In this document: one piece after another, positions 44,171-52,815 of the stretch | Layout: every line of letters starts with the position of its first letter | How positions within the stretch are numbered: the first letter of the stretch is position 1 | DNA from: CAWGET01 sp963821715 | GTDB taxonomy: Bacteria > Bacteroidota > Ignavibacteria > Ignavibacteriales > Melioribacteraceae | Direction: 5' to 3' | DNA: 64,000 nt | Assembly: GCA_963821715.1 (NCBI GenBank) | Contig: CAWGET010000006.1 | Span: forward strand, 930,001 to 994,000 | Made by a program: the position numbers and the translations under genes | Notes under the pieces: generated by a model | Databases searched by the model: none | Told to the model about the DNA's origin: nothing | The model's input: the letters and a program-made list of their open reading frames with translations, nothing else

Positions 44171-44739
44171 TTATTTTACTAATTTAGAAACAGCTTTAAA
44201 CTGATCTGTGCCGCAAACGTTCAGTAGTTCAAAAAGTATTGATTCCACAGTTGTCACTTCGGCGCCGTTCAGCCTCATCCTCTCCAAAGCAATTTTGTAA
44301 TCAATCTTTTTTCTGGATGAAACCCCGTCCGCCGCTACATCAACCTGAAAATCTGCCGAAATGAGATCCAATACAGTCTGCTGTACGCAGACGTGCGATT
44401 CAATTCCGCAAACTACCACCTGCTCTATATTTTTCTTTTTAAATCATCAAAAAGATCGCCGGCGCCAGAACAGCTGAAGCTCATTTTTTGAACTGCTTCG
44501 ATTTCGGAAAGTTCATCTTTTAGTTCGGCAACTGTCGGTCCAAGTCCTTTTGGATACTGCTCTGTATAAAAAACCGGAAGCTGCATTACTTTGAACCCTC
44601 GCAGCAGCTTTAGCAGATTCTCCATCAGGTTTTCGTGTTTCCGCATAACTTTCAGAATTCTCTCCTGAACATCAATAATTAAAAGCGCTGTATTTTCCGA
44701 TCTTAAGATTTTTTCATTTCGCATATTTTTGTTCTTCAA
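44171..44739 (-). pseudogene. Isochorismatase-family hydrolase, frameshifted
   Basis: The first frame gives NTALLIIDVQERILKVM (catalytic Asp) and VFYTEQYPKGLGPTV, and reaches DLFDDLKRKI before a stop. The next frame gives EQVVVCGIESHVCVQQTV with the catalytic Cys, and then the family end (VAADGVSSRKKIDYKIALER). One base added to a run of A on the coding strand (T run 44430-44434) restores one continuous protein of about 188 residues. The family hydrolyses isochorismate or amides such as nicotinamide. The start overlaps the end of the corrinoid adenosyltransferase gene by four bases. The damage may be a sequencing error. Confidence 0.85.
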
Positions 44740-45269
44740 GATTCTATTCCTTTTCTTGATATTATTCCATTTGTATAATAATGCTTCACTTCTTTCATCT
44801 CTGTAACAAGATCAGCCAGATCAATTATAGCATCAGGACAATATCTTCCCGTAAAAATCAGTTCAATTCTTTCCGGCTTCAGTTTAATAAATTCTATTAC
44901 ATCTTCAATGCTAAAAAGTTTAAAATATATTGAAACGCAAATTTCATCTAATATTATCAAATCGTAATTTCCGCTTAACATTGCTTCGCGCGCAAATTCC
45001 AAACCCTTTTTGGCTTTTGCCAATTCCTTTTCGCCGGGAAGTTCTTTTCTATAAACAAAATCATCGCCGGCAAATTGTTTAATCGTAATAAATTCTTCCA
45101 AATATTTTAGAGCCGTCAGTTCGCTGTAAGGAAATTCTTTCATAAACTGAATGATACAGCAACGGAGTCCGGCGCCCGCGGCTCTCAACGCCTGCCCGAT
45201 AGCGGCAGTCGTTTTTCCTTTACCGTTCCCGGTGTAAATTTGAATAAATCCTTTTTCTAACTTTACCAA
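44736..45269 (-). CDS. cobO: Cob(I)yrinic acid a,c-diamide adenosyltransferase
   Basis: A 177-residue CobA/CobO/BtuR-type ATP:corrinoid adenosyltransferase that adds the 5'-deoxyadenosyl group to cobalt(I) corrinoids. The P-loop is YTGNGKGKTTAAIGQALRA at 12-30. RCCIIQFMKEF, LIILDEICVSIYF (Walker B) and ELIFTGRYCPDAIIDLADLV follow in the family order. It is eight bases downstream of the S9 peptidase gene and overlaps the isochorismatase-family gene by four bases at its end, so it lies inside a minus-strand operon. No corrin ring biosynthesis genes are here, which fits salvage of imported corrinoids. Confidence 0.94.
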   Translation of the reverse strand: MVKLEKGFIQIYTGNGKGKTTAAIGQALRAAGAGLRCCIIQFMKEFPYSELTALKYLEEFITIKQFAGDDFVYRKELPGEKELAKAKKGLEFAREAMLSGNYDLIILDEICVSIYFKLFSIEDVIEFIKLKPERIELIFTGRYCPDAIIDLADLVTEMKEVKHYYTNGIISRKGIES

Positions 45270-45277
45270 ATTAATGT

Positions 45278-47321
45278 TTAGTTATGTAAATATTCTTCGA
45301 GTGAATTTAAATCGTAATCAATAATCAACGGCGGTTTCTCGTCCCGCGGTTTATCGCTCTGTAAATAATATTCAAACCATCGCATTGTTCTTAAGCTATA
45401 ATCGAGCCTCGCAGGATTTTTTCTGTTCCCGTGTCCTTCGCCGGGATAATAAACCAACCGCACCGGCGCTTTCCCGAACATTTTCAGCGAGCGGAACAAC
45501 TCAAGACTTTGCGAAGGATGAACGCGCGGATCCGCTTTTCCAGCAAGGATCAAAGTCGGCGTGTGCGACTGATCGGCATATTTAACGGGACTTCTATCAT
45601 AAACGAGTTCCAAATTTTCATTAGTCCAAATTCCCCAATGGACATAATAATCCTCCCATGGAATATCGGTTGTATTTCTTTTGGAGATCTGGTTGCTTAC
45701 TCCGACAAAAGAAACCGCCGCCGCAAATCTATCTGAATATTTTGTAGCTCCCCAAGCAGAAAAATATCCGCCGTAACTTCCGCCGCCTATTCCTACTTTC
45801 GCGCTGTCAACCAATCCTTTTTCAATCAGAAAATCGACTCCGTCAATCACATCGTCAAATTCTTTTCCGGCAAGATCGCCGAATCCCATCATTGTAAATT
45901 CAACTCCGCGTCCGGCGCTCGCTCTGTAATTCGGCATAAAAACAAAAAATCCTTTCGCCGCCGCAACTTGTCCCCATCTGCTGTAAGCCGTTTGCCATCC
46001 GTTAAGCATAGCGGATTCCGGCCCTCCGTGAACGTAAGTAATTAAAGGATATTTTTGGCCTTCCTTGAAGTTAAGCGGATAAATTAAAACTCCGTCTATG
46101 CGCAATCCGTCGTTCGCGTTGTAAGAAATTTTTTCCTGCTTAGCTAATTCAATATCTTTCAGCCATTCGTTATGAAAAGTTCGCCTCTTTAATTCTTTGT
46201 TTTTAAGGTCAAAAGTAAATACTTCATTGGGATGATCTTTTGTATCGCCCGCAAAAGCCAAAACTTTTTCAGCCAATGAAATAGAGCTAAAAACAACGTT
46301 ACCGCCTTCCAATAAAATATTTCTTTTATCTGAATTAATTTTCTGCTCGCTTAAAACCGCGTCAACGCTTTCTTCCGCGACAAATAAAACAGTCTCATCA
46401 TCCTTCCAATTAATGTCCGTTACCGATCCTTCAAATTCGTCGGAATATTTTTTTAATTCCTCAAACTGCTTTGAGTTATTCTCTTCAATAATAAAAAGAC
46501 TTCCAGTAACCGCGTCGTTAATTGAAGCGGCGGAAACAAAAGCTAAATGTTTGCCGTTCGGACTCCAAGCCATAGCGCCCAATTTGCCGGGATTCTCCAC
46601 TAATTTTTCAATTTTTCCCGTTTCTGCGTCGATAGTATAAATTCTTTTCAACATATAAGAATCGTCCACAAGATTTTCCGGCGCTATTGCCGCCGCTATT
46701 TTTTTTCCGGAAGGATGCCACTCAAAATCAAAAACAGATTTGTCTTTCGTAAGTTCTTTAACTTCGCCCGAACTCAGATCTTTAAGATATAAAAGCCGCT
46801 GCGGAACATTTTCCTCAACAATTTCCTGATTGAAACCGAGAGAATCGAGGGGATTAATATCCTTCATTTTTTCTTTCGAAACAAAAGCCAAAGTTTTCCC
46901 GTCAGGACTTAACTGATATTGAAGAATACTCGAGTTCCAATCGGTGAGCGCTGTCAGGTTCTCCGGAGTCGATGCCTATCGAATAAACATGGCTTCGTTT
47001 ATCATCTTCAAATTTTTCTATGAATAAAATATTTTTTGAATCTGGGGTCCAGGAAATTGAACTAATCGAAACCTCGCCTTCAACCAATTTCTTCACGCTG
47101 GAATCATTTAAATTAAAAAGATGAAGTTCGCGGTAGTTTGCTCCGGGCTCGTCGTCAAAAGATTTGGGTGTTGATAAGGTAAATGCAATATAATTTGCAT
47201 CAGGAGAAATTATCACCTCGCTAACGCTTTCCATCCTAAACAAGTCATAAGAATTGAATCCCTCCGCTTGCGCAAATATGATTGCCGGAATAACAAGAAA
47301 AATTAAAATCCACTTTTTCAT
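45278..47321 (-). pseudogene. S9 family prolyl-oligopeptidase-like peptidase, frameshifted
   Basis: The frame from 47321 starts with a signal peptide (KKWILIFLVIPAIIFAQ), encodes a beta-propeller start (SEVIISPDANYIAFTLS) and stops at 46902. The following frame continues the propeller (LTDWNSSILQYQLSPDG, just before AFVSKEK) and then the alpha/beta-hydrolase domain. The catalytic Ser is in GGGSYGGYFSAW, the Asp in AGKADPRVHPSQS and the His in GEGHGNRKNP. Removing one C of a CC pair near 46963 joins them into a 680-residue enzyme. In intact form it would cleave oligopeptides at the cell surface or periplasm. It sits between an S46 peptidase (12 bp) and cobO (8 bp). Confidence 0.87.
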
Positions 47322-47333
47322 TCTGCCCTCGTA

Positions 47334-49457
47334 TTAATTTTGTAATTCATTAACAAGCCTTTCGGCTTTATATATTTTTTTCAGCGCTTCCATTAAACCT
47401 CTGGAATCAACAGCGATTGTGCGGTTGCTTTCGGGAAGAAAAATAAATTTTCCGGGAAGACTTTCCATGTTGCCGTCGAATACAAGTCCCACAATTTCAG
47501 CATTTTTATTGATCATCGAACTGCCGCTGTTACCTCCGACGATATCATTTGTAGAAGCAAGGTTCAGTGGTGTAGAAAGCACAAAATCCGCCGGAGGATT
47601 TTTCCATCTATCCGGCAATCCCCACGGATATGTTTCCTGGTCGAAGGAATAGAATCTGTCATACATTCCGTAATATGTCGTGTTTTTCGGCGCGATCGTT
47701 CCGTTGTATTCATAAGGCGCAAGAACTCCGTCAGAGATTCGCAGAGTAATTGTCGCGTCTGGAGGAATTCGGTCCCCGTAAACCTTAAAGGATAATTCGC
47801 CCAACTGCTGATTAAGAACCTGAAGTGTATTTCGTATCTCAGCTATCCTTTCCTGCGAATTTTTCAGATCCTCTTCTGTGCTTTGTAAGAAATGAATAAA
47901 AGGATCATCACTGTTAAGGATCTCATCCGGCGATTTAGCCGCTAATTCTTTAACGCTCTCTTTAGAAGTTAACATTGATTTATTGAGAATCAGCCTTGCG
48001 GTTTCTTCATTAACTTCGCCCATAAACATTTTTTCTACTAAGGGATGGTCTTCTCCCAATACTCCGGCAACAAAAAGAAGATGAGCTTTAGCAAGTTCAT
48101 CGTTCAGTTCTTTATCAAATTCAACAGGAAATAAATTGTCGAGAGTTTTTTCGAGTTCATCCTCTTTATATTCCGGATTTCTGTCTGCTTCCGACAATTT
48201 CATTTGATTGGCGAGGTCAATTAAATCTTTCGCGATAGCAAAATACTCCGACTGTCCATAGCCGTATCTTGTGAAAGCCGTTTGGTGATCGATGTAATTT
48301 CTCAATTCGTCCAGAGAATTCGAAATCGATTCCCAAACTTTGCCATATTGTTTATTCAGTTCGGGATCATTCTTCACTTTTTCTTTAAAGCTTTCTTCAA
48401 AAACTTCTTTCCGTTTCATCAAATATTGATCGTTCAATCCGTCCAGCAATCCGGCGTAAACTTTGCGCCCATTTCCAACGCTCATTAATCTGTGCAGCAG
48501 TTCCGATTCACGCTCCGGATATTTTTCATATAAATCATAATATGTATTGTAAATCCCGTTCAATAAACTCAGGGTATTCGGATATACTTTGTCCCGCAAA
48601 TATTTTAATTCAGCAACCGATAAAAGTCTGTCTGTATCGCCCGGTCTGCCGACAACAAAAATCGGTTCCCCTTCTTCTGCGCCGTTTTTGCTCCAGTTAA
48701 AATAATGGTCCGTATGAACCGGACTTCCACTCGAATCGTACGCGCGGAGAAACATAAAATCTAATTCGTATCTTGGATATGTAAAATTATCCCAATCCCA
48801 TCCTGTGGAAGCTATTTGAAACTCCGGTGACATAACCAAGCGGATATCTGTATATCGCTTGTATTTATATAAAGAATATTTGCCGCCGTTATATAAAACA
48901 ACAACTTTGCATATTAAGCCGTCTTCGCAATCCTCTTGGAGCGTTTTTATAATTTCATTTCTATTTTCAACCTTGGCGGAATCCGTTTCGCCTTTATTCA
49001 TCGCTTCAATAACTTGTCCGGTCACGTCTTCAATTGAAATAAGCTGATCTGCAAAGAAACCGGGAATTTTTCTTTCATCTTCCTGAACTTCAGCGTAGAA
49101 ACCTTCCATCATCAAGTCTTCGCCTTCCTTTTGAATTGAAGCGAGTCCGTGTCTGCCGCAATGATGATTGGTCATTATCAATCCGTCGGGCGATACGAAA
49201 GCCGCGGAGCAGCCGTTGCCAAATTGAAGCGCGGATTTCTGAACGTCGTCTAACCATTCATCGCTTGGCTTAAAGCCGTATTCATTTTCCCAATATTCGT
49301 AAGGAATATCATCGAAAGTCCACATCTTCCCGAAATCTTTCAAAGAGTATTCAACGTCTTCCAAATCAATTGGCTCGTAAATACTCTGCTGCGCTAAAAG
49401 CGAACCACCGGTGAAGAGAGAAATCATTAAAATTAAAAGTAGATTTTTTGAATTCAT
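47334..49457 (-). CDS. S46 family dipeptidyl-peptidase (DPP7-like)
   Basis: A 707-residue serine exopeptidase that releases dipeptides from oligopeptides. The signal peptide is NLLLILMISLFTGGSLLAQ. The chymotrypsin-like catalytic residues are recognisable: His in MTNHHCGRHG (about residue 98), Asp in the YPRYELDFMFLRAYD region and Ser in GGNSGSSMINKNAEIVGLVFDGN, seen in parts as GGNSGSSMINK and LVFDGN (about residue 644). The Gly in FDGN marks DPP7-type enzymes preferring hydrophobic P1 residues, whereas DPP11 has Arg there. The gene is followed after 12 bp by the S9 peptidase gene. Together with the paralogue at 49984 it forms a peptide-breaking group. Confidence 0.95.
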   Translation of the reverse strand: MNSKNLLLILMISLFTGGSLLAQQSIYEPIDLEDVEYSLKDFGKMWTFDDIPYEYWENEYGFKPSDEWLDDVQKSALQFGNGCSAAFVSPDGLIMTNHHCGRHGLASIQKEGEDLMMEGFYAEVQEDERKIPGFFADQLISIEDVTGQVIEAMNKGETDSAKVENRNEIIKTLQEDCEDGLICKVVVLYNGGKYSLYKYKRYTDIRLVMSPEFQIASTGWDWDNFTYPRYELDFMFLRAYDSSGSPVHTDHYFNWSKNGAEEGEPIFVVGRPGDTDRLLSVAELKYLRDKVYPNTLSLLNGIYNTYYDLYEKYPERESELLHRLMSVGNGRKVYAGLLDGLNDQYLMKRKEVFEESFKEKVKNDPELNKQYGKVWESISNSLDELRNYIDHQTAFTRYGYGQSEYFAIAKDLIDLANQMKLSEADRNPEYKEDELEKTLDNLFPVEFDKELNDELAKAHLLFVAGVLGEDHPLVEKMFMGEVNEETARLILNKSMLTSKESVKELAAKSPDEILNSDDPFIHFLQSTEEDLKNSQERIAEIRNTLQVLNQQLGELSFKVYGDRIPPDATITLRISDGVLAPYEYNGTIAPKNTTYYGMYDRFYSFDQETYPWGLPDRWKNPPADFVLSTPLNLASTNDIVGGNSGSSMINKNAEIVGLVFDGNMESLPGKFIFLPESNRTIAVDSRGLMEALKKIYKAERLVNELQN

Positions 49458-49521
49458 TTTGTATCCTGTTATGGTTATGATAACATTTTGAACGTTCTTA
49501 GCAAATAATTAAATTCTATTG

Positions 49522-49576
49522 CCGTTGGCTTTAGCCAACGGAGAAAGAGAACCAAGAACTTGAAGGGCTTTAGCCC
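49522..49576 (-). repeat. Paired hairpin element, second copy of the 44088 type
   Basis: CCGTTGGCTTTAGCCAACGG (49522-49541) and GGGCTTTAGCCC (49565-49576) on the plus strand, with the spacer GAGAAAGAGAACCAAGAACT, similar to the copy at 44088. Loop bases are TTTA here and TTCA there; stems are nearly the same. Confidence 0.75.
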
Positions 49577-49773
49577 CATTGGGTTTTATCAACTAGTTCA
49601 CAAATTCATCTTTATTTTTAATGATGCTGAAGCCGGAATATGTTTTTTCATCTCTATCCGTCCTCTGAAGCGGATGGCAATAAACTTTAGACTCATCTCA
49701 AAAATTCTATTGCTGTCACTACCCTGTTCTTAATAATAATTCTGTCAACTTTAGAGATATTATAGAAAATTTT

Positions 49774-49945
49774 TTCAGATTTTCAGCCTACAGATTTATC
49801 TGTGGGATTTGAAAAATATTAATAATATGTAAACCCTTTTAACGGTTTCAAAACGCAGAAACCATTAAAATGGTTTCTATTTGTATCTTGAAATTACATT
49901 TCCATAGCTGAAGCTATGGGCTGTAAAACAAAAATATATTCACCA
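49774..49945. repeat. Two inverted copies of the paired-hairpin element of 20485
   Basis: 49774-49852 is a minus-strand copy: AGATTTTCAGC, then ACAGATTTATCTGT, then AAACCCTTTTAACGGTTT. The sequence AGATTTTCAGC is exactly the reverse complement of the flank of the 20485 element. 49858-49945 is a plus-strand copy: GAAACCATTAAAATGGTTTC (49858-49877), then CCATAGCTGAAGCTATGG (49902-49919), then GCTGTAAAAC. The two copies stand back to back. Stems differ in sequence but still pair. Confidence 0.65.
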
Positions 49946-49983
49946 CTATTAGAATTTATCGAAAGCCATACGTCGCAAATTTT

Positions 49984-52164
49984 CTATTCCTGCTCAACTT
50001 CTTCCTTCGCCGTTTCCACAATCTTCCCGGCTTTTAATTCTCCGGCTAATCTTTCTGCTTTATAAATTTTGGATACAATTTCTAAAATTCCGCTCGACGC
50101 GACGGAAACCATCCTGTTCGCTTCGGACGAATAGAGAAAACTTCCGGGGAGACTTTCGATATTCCCATCGAACGCCAATCCAACTATCTCCTGGTTTTTG
50201 TTTATTACCGGACTGCCCGAATTTCCGCCAACTATGTCGTTCGTCGAAACAAAATTAAAAGTTGTGGTTAAATCAAAATCTTCCGGATAGTTGACCCATT
50301 TTTCCGGTAAGTCCCACGGAAATTCTCCATCGCTCCCAAAATAGCGGTCGTAAATTCCATATATCGTGGTTTTGGGAATTGCAAAAGTTCCGTTGTAATT
50401 GTAGCCTTTCATTTTTCCGTCGTTAATTCGTAGCGTAAAAGTTGCGTCAGGGGGAATTGAAGTTCCGTAAATTGCGTATACCGCTCTGCCTAATTCATTT
50501 TCCAGCGATTTTTCCGAATTCTCAATCTCTTCAATCCGACTTTTATATTCGCGCCAGTCATTCGATGTTTGCTGTATAAAATAGATGAATGGATCGCCGG
50601 AGTTTAGGATCTCTTCCGAATTTTTCGAGGCCAAATCTTTTAATTTTTCTTTGCTCGCAACAAGAGAATTATCAAGCGCATATTCCGCGGCTTTCATCCC
50701 AGTTCTGCCGCCAAACATTTTTTGAACAATCGGATCTTCTTTACCGAGATTCATTATTATATAATCTGCTCTAAGGGCTAGCTTCAGCTTTTCGACTTCT
50801 TCATCAATTTTGGCGGGATAAATATCCGCAATCGTCGAATCGAGATCTTCATTCTTATACTCTTCCATTCTTGCCGATTCCGGCATTCCTTTTTGTTTGG
50901 CTAGTTTAATTAATTCATCTGCCAAGGAAAAATAAACCGGCATTGACGAAGAGGAATAATTATAAGCTGCTAACCGTTTTCCGTATTTTCTCTGTTCGCT
51001 CTTCAGCTCGTTCATGGAACTCCAGATGTGACCGAACTTTTCTTGCAATTCGGGATCGGCATTAATTTGCTTTTTCAATTCATCTTCAAAATCTTTTTTC
51101 CGCGCCATTAAATACGGATCGTTAAGCGCTTCAACCAAACCTTTGTATACTTCGGCGGAATTCCCGGTATAAATTAATTTGCCTTCAAATTCTTTTTTTC
51201 TTTCGGGATATTTATCTACCATCGTCTGATAAATGTTCATCATCCCATTCAAAATGAAAGAAGCATTATTATAATCCACATCACGCAGATATTCATATTG
51301 AGCCATTGTTTTGAGGCGTTCAGTCGAGCCCGGATTTCCGATAACAAAAAGAAGTTCGCCTTCGTCGGCTCCGTCTTCACTCCATTCAAAATAATGATCT
51401 GTCTTTAACGGTTCACCGTTTTCATCATAAGCGCGCATAAATGCCGCATCTAAATTGTATCTGGGATAAGAAAAGTTATCCGGGTTGCCGCCGAAAAACC
51501 CTACGTTATATTCAACAATAAAAACCGCGCGGATATCGTCGTATCTCTTGTAGCAATACAACGAATATTTTGCGCCTTCGTAAAGCGGCTGAACTTTGCA
51601 GATCAGTCCGGTCTCTTCTGAATAATTTTCTTCGATCTCGGCAATTTTTTCAGAAACTGCTATCCCACCTTCTTCAGCAGCTTTTATCTGTGCTGTAATG
51701 TCTTCAACCCTAACCAACTGATCAACATAAACTCCCGCGACTTTTCTTTCATCTTCGAGAGTTTCGGCATAAAATCCGGTTTCGGAAATATCCTCTCCTT
51801 CACGTTCGATTTTTGGAATTATAAAATCGACGCAATGATGATTGGTCATAATCAATCCATCCTGCGAAACGAAGGATGCAGAGCACCATGAAGCGAATTT
51901 TAAGGCGGACATACGCGCGTCCTCGAGCCACTCTTCCGACGGAGAAAAATTATACTCTTCTTCAAAATAATTTAAAGGTGCATCCTCAAAAGTCCACATC
52001 TTTCCTGTATCGAATCTTTTAGCTTTTACCGTATCGTATTCTGATTGGGCGCTTTCAGGTTTTGGATTTTCGGACTGAATTTTTTCGCCGGAGCTGCAGG
52101 CGGCAAACGATAAAAAGATTAGTAAAAAAATTATGTTCAAAAAATTTCGATGTGCGGATTGCAT
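49984..52164 (-). CDS. S46 family dipeptidyl-peptidase lipoprotein (DPP7-like paralogue)
   Basis: A 726-residue paralogue of the preceding S46 enzyme. The signal peptide ends FAACSSGEK (lipidated Cys at about 23), so this copy is probably tethered, unlike the paralogue at 47334. The catalytic His is in MTNHHCVDF, the Asp lies in the NLDAAFMRAYDENGEP region and the Ser in GGNSGSPVINKNQEIVGLAF. FDGNIESLPG again has the Gly expected of DPP7-type hydrophobic P1 preference. A highly charged acidic insert near the N-terminus and a Glu-rich C-terminal tail (KEEVEQE) differ from the paralogue. Start at 52164. The two genes are separated by a repeat-filled 526 bp gap. Confidence 0.95.
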   Translation of the reverse strand: MQSAHRNFLNIIFLLIFLSFAACSSGEKIQSENPKPESAQSEYDTVKAKRFDTGKMWTFEDAPLNYFEEEYNFSPSEEWLEDARMSALKFASWCSASFVSQDGLIMTNHHCVDFIIPKIEREGEDISETGFYAETLEDERKVAGVYVDQLVRVEDITAQIKAAEEGGIAVSEKIAEIEENYSEETGLICKVQPLYEGAKYSLYCYKRYDDIRAVFIVEYNVGFFGGNPDNFSYPRYNLDAAFMRAYDENGEPLKTDHYFEWSEDGADEGELLFVIGNPGSTERLKTMAQYEYLRDVDYNNASFILNGMMNIYQTMVDKYPERKKEFEGKLIYTGNSAEVYKGLVEALNDPYLMARKKDFEDELKKQINADPELQEKFGHIWSSMNELKSEQRKYGKRLAAYNYSSSSMPVYFSLADELIKLAKQKGMPESARMEEYKNEDLDSTIADIYPAKIDEEVEKLKLALRADYIIMNLGKEDPIVQKMFGGRTGMKAAEYALDNSLVASKEKLKDLASKNSEEILNSGDPFIYFIQQTSNDWREYKSRIEEIENSEKSLENELGRAVYAIYGTSIPPDATFTLRINDGKMKGYNYNGTFAIPKTTIYGIYDRYFGSDGEFPWDLPEKWVNYPEDFDLTTTFNFVSTNDIVGGNSGSPVINKNQEIVGLAFDGNIESLPGSFLYSSEANRMVSVASSGILEIVSKIYKAERLAGELKAGKIVETAKEEVEQE

Positions 52165-52352
52165 AATGTACCTGTTTTTTTGATGATAAGATTTTCCATT
52201 CTTTTTATCCGGAATATTAATCTTAGAGAAGGCATGGAGTTAATTCAACAGATAGAAAGAAAATATTTCATTAAAATTAATGAAATAAAATTAACTTTAT
52301 TCTGAAAGGTTTCAAAATTTTTCTAATAATGGATTGAAATTTCTCTTATAGG

Positions 52353-52691
52353 TTAGATGAAAGAGTCAGGAAAAATGGAGGACGAAATTTTCCATTCATC
52401 TTCTATTGTTCCGCTGCAGTGCGAGCATTTTTCTACAGTGAAAGAAACCGGCTCGTCTTCAAAATCGTGGGGAATAAAGCGTATAATTGATTGACAACTT
52501 TTGCATTGAACTACGTTGGATGAAGCGAGTTTATCTTTGCAGCTTGTACAAAAAATATCCGAATCTTTTTTTAATTCGGCGCTGTCAAGTAAAAAAATTG
52601 ATTTGCATCTTGAATTACTGCAGATTGCGAATCTGATTGAATTTGTAAAATTGTTTTGAATTGCGGCCTCCGCGGATATTTGAACAAACAA
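52353..52691 (-). CDS. Zinc-ribbon protein, small, function unknown
   Basis: A 112-residue protein with four cysteine pairs: CSNSRC, CTSCKD, CKSCQS and CSHCSG at regular intervals, separated by short strands (SIFLLDSAEL, IIRFIPHDF, PVSFTVEKC). The pattern fits two zinc ribbons of rubredoxin-like or MJ0042-like fold. The ATG at 52691 has no ribosome-binding site, while a perfect GGAGG (52667-52671) sits five bases before an ATT codon at 52661 in the same frame (residue 11). The real start could thus be that ATT, which would shorten the protein to 102 residues. Transcribed away from the phosphomannomutase gene. Confidence 0.72.
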   Translation of the reverse strand: MFVQISAEAAIQNNFTNSIRFAICSNSRCKSIFLLDSAELKKDSDIFCTSCKDKLASSNVVQCKSCQSIIRFIPHDFEDEPVSFTVEKCSHCSGTIEDEWKISSSIFPDSFI

Positions 52692-52815
52692 ATGTAAACA
52701 ACTAAAATATTGAAAACTATGGAAAAATAAATACTACCCAAATTGATACCATAATTTTTTTTTTTATATTGATGCAATAACTATCCCAAAGAATATAAAT
52801 TTCAGGAGAATTAAA

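Larger units (their letters stand above)
49458..49983. other. Intergenic island with three hairpin-repeat copies
   Basis: This 526-bp gap between two S46 peptidase genes holds repeat copies described separately (49522-49576, and 49774-49945). Between them is an ATTCATCTTTATTTTTAAT-like AT-rich stretch. No gene is supported, and the repeats lie where one might expect the promoter of the downstream peptidase gene at 49457. Confidence 0.6.
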
